From contig NC_092019.1 of the NCBI RefSeq assembly GCF_042242105.1, positions 14,448,328 to 14,512,327 on the forward strand: a stretch of DNA of 64,000 nt, in the 5' to 3' direction. This DNA comes from Pempheris klunzingeri (lineage: Eukaryota; Chordata; Actinopteri; Acropomatiformes; Pempheridae). This document shows positions 61,981-64,000 of the stretch, piece by piece (positions within the stretch are counted from its first letter, which is position 1; every line of letters starts with the position of its first letter). The translations under genes and the position numbers were made by a program. Below the pieces are notes generated by a model that made no database searches, was not told the origin of the DNA, and saw nothing but the letters and a program-made list of their open reading frames with translations.

Positions 61981-63434
61981 AATAGTAATAGTACTACACA
62001 AATGTTGGACAGTTGCATCTCCAAATGACTCACACATGAAGCCCACGGGTTATTTGCTTAATAATCAGCACACATGTCAAGTCATGGCTTGAGGGTTTAT
62101 TACAGGCTGTGTTGTGGTTGAACAAGTGTGTGACAAACATGAATGGCACAGTTGTGCCAGAGAGCATCAGATTCGTCCTCAGTCACAGGCAGATGCAGGC
62201 GGACGCTGCAAACCCAGCAGGGCATGGCTGAAGTCTAAAAGTCCCATTGGGGGCTGGTTCTGCGTGCCTTAATATGTGTGTCATCCAGGGCACGCTCAGG
62301 CTCCCACGCCTCCGGCTACCTGATGCCAAGGCAGCCATGAATGATTTCAACTTGGCCGAGGGTGGACGTTGGCCTCTCACACTATTATGGCTCTCCCCCT
62401 CTGTACTGATCCTGTGTCATGGCAGACAGATTAGAGTCGCACATTTTGATCTTCTTTATAAAATCCCTATTTCTTATCACTTTTAGCAGGAAATACCTGC
62501 TCAGAGCCAGACTGGTCATTTTTCAGTTCATTGTTGATTCACTCAGATCACACGTCTGATAAAAACATGGCATCTTTCTGTGCCTTGCAGCTCACATCAA
62601 TTGATGCTGGTGCCCAAAAGGAAGGTATGAAGAGTGGGAGAGCAGCAGTGGTATCCCCCCTGTGGTTATGGAGTCGGATTAAGGCCACTGGGTTATTATG
62701 CCACAGAAAACTGCCCAGCCCAGTAGGCAACATACCAGATTAATCTACTATATCATCCACCCACTGAAGCACCCATCTACCCTTAAAAAATTACATTGCA
62801 TGCCCACGCTCACAGAATCAGACAAAGAGATATTTCATTTTTTTCTCTATCATTTAATTTCATCTGACATCCCTGAGCACCCCTTCAACTGAGAGACCAG
62901 CAGCAGGCTGGTTCGAATTAGCTACCACAGTAGATGCAAGTGGTGTTATCTTCTGAAATCAGGGCTTGACGGCCAAGAAAATGAGTTTTAAATCATACTG
63001 AAAAAGGAATAAATCCAAATCTAGAAACGCACATGTTGTAGTTCCCCATTTTCTGATGCATGGAGGATATCTCAGATTTACCAGAGTGATTTAGCAGGCC
63101 TGGTAAGAGTTTTGATGATATAATCCTGCTGCTCAAATGGAATATGTACTGTAAATCACATGGATGTGGTTCACCCCCCATTGAGATGACATTCACAGCC
63201 TTCATTTGCCCTGTGCACACACACTCGGTAACATGTTTTTTGCTGGCACACCCCCCAGATTCAAATTCCTCGTCTTATATCTGTTACTAAAACTATGCCT
63301 CCTCCACCCTCGTAACCTCCATTTAACCACACATATGCATCTGTCCCCTGTTTGGCTGTCGACATGTTGGAGATCATTACAATTCAACAAGCTCCAGAGC
63401 CAAGCACTACGCTCAGTGCTCTCTCTGTCTGCGA

Positions 63435-63470
63435 GTGTGTGTGTGGATGTGTGTATGTGTGTGTGTGTGT
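63435..63470. repeat. (GT)n-rich imperfect microsatellite
   Basis: GT units interrupted by GGAT and AT, ending in (GT)8. Confidence 0.9.
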
Positions 63471-63918
63471 ATATGTGAAAGTCTTGGGTTACAGCCCACT
63501 GTGCTCTCACAGGCGACAAGCTAACATTTCAGATGGTCTTCCAGTATGTTTAGAACTGAACACGCAGGTCCCCACCCACTCAAAGTAGAGGTCACCCCGC
63601 TGCACCGACAGACAGAGACAGACGGACAGACAGCAGGAAAACGGCAAGCAGAGTTACAGTAAGGGATTCCAAGGCAGCGTACGACATAATGTCAGATAGA
63701 CCAGGCTGTTTTATTGGCACGAGTGATCCAAAGGTAAACACGACGAGTGGTTGAAGTCAGAGGTTTACATACAGGACTTTCAAAAGTATTCGAAAAACAG
63801 CAGTAAAGGAACTTGACTTGCTGATGACAGAAACAGACCTGCAGGACTGACCCAAGCAGACAGCTAACTGCTGCCACACAAACAATTTCTGAAACCTCTT
63901 CAACTTTATCTAACTACC

Positions 63919-64000
63919 TTACGTATATAAGTAAAAGTAAAAGTACCAATAACCTGGATGTAAAAGTACTCTATTACAAATAAAAGTCCTGCATTAAAAA
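63919..64000. repeat. Partial teleost AGTAAAAGTAC-type dispersed repeat
   Basis: AAGTAAAAGTAAAAGTACC, then AAAGTACTCTATTACAAATA and AAAGTCCTGCATTAAAAA, match the start of a non-coding repeat widespread in percomorph genomes. It runs off the window. Confidence 0.5.

Larger units (their letters stand above)
57506..64000. other. kif13a: kif13a upstream intron(s) to right edge
   Basis: I searched this stretch for the missing N-terminal exons (KVKVAVRVRPMN, KCVVEMEGNQT) and found no match, so at least one further exon lies off the window. Content: a LINE-like 3' tail word at about 58199-58225 (CTGGTTAAATACAGGATAAA), a GC-rich block at 58770-58930, simple repeats and dispersed repeat fragments. 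Several high-complexity, GC-balanced segments (for example 62100-62430) might be conserved non-coding DNA. Confidence 0.5.

Noticed and set aside
62905-62925. GGTTCGAATTAGC, resembling a tRNA B box
   Set aside because: No A box at the right distance and no cloverleaf can be drawn; not a tRNA gene or clear SINE promoter.
63748-63774. GGTTGAAGTCAGAGGTTTACAT-like word similar to a Sleeping Beauty type Tc1 end
   Set aside because: The similarity stops after about 25 bp and no second end is seen; too short to annotate.

Overview
The window is animal nuclear DNA from a ray-finned fish, most likely a percomorph teleost. Genes are split into short exons with GT-AG introns. The intergenic DNA is AT-rich and holds teleost-type repeats: a Tc1-like transposon with long terminal inverted repeats, a Rex1/L2-like LINE, a fish L1, and hAT-like miniature elements. 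A second NPY-type gene beside malsu1 fits the npyb paralogue, which is known from percomorphs and missing from zebrafish. I see no bacterial operon, CRISPR array, tRNA or rRNA gene.

Seven protein-coding genes were read exon by exon, and all lie on the minus strand, so each runs from high to low coordinate. From low to high coordinate they are: npyb (neuropeptide Y paralogue, 2542-3341); malsu1 (mitoribosome large-subunit assembly factor, 7865-9676); smpd5 (neutral sphingomyelinase, 10438-13002); spatc1 (speriolin, 15482-17542); grina (TMBIM3, 18470-21800); rbm24 (RRM splicing factor, 25310-29409); kif13a (kinesin-3 motor, 32867-57505, first exon(s) beyond the right edge). In every gene the exon phases close without a frameshift. 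npyb and malsu1 correspond to human 7p15.3, smpd5-spatc1-grina to 8q24.3, and rbm24-kif13a to 6p22.3. The block is therefore a teleost join of three ancestral segments. The seven genes do not form one pathway.

The kif13a locus fills half of the window. At least 36 exons encode the motor from its third beta-strand region onward, then the FHA domain, the stalk with its kinesin-3 central domains, a long Ser/Pro tail and a complete C-terminal CAP-Gly domain. Human KIF13A lacks that CAP-Gly, while human KIF13B and fly Khc-73 have it. A 5'-truncated L1 with a perfect 18-bp target duplication sits in the sense direction 26 nt before one kif13a exon. It has expanded an 84-nt intron to about 3 kb. Another kif13a intron holds a Tc1-like element whose middle has been replaced by a Rex1/L2-like LINE.

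The rest is UTR, intron and intergenic sequence. Points worth a second look are a GC-AG intron in smpd5, a tandem NAG-NAG acceptor and a low-complexity cassette exon in kif13a, a (GATA)n tract filling over half of a malsu1 intron, a repeat-built Pro-rich N terminus in grina, and several short perfect hairpins. I found no convincing new multi-gene system. The most unusual items are the kif13a CAP-Gly retention and the L1 placed against a splice site.
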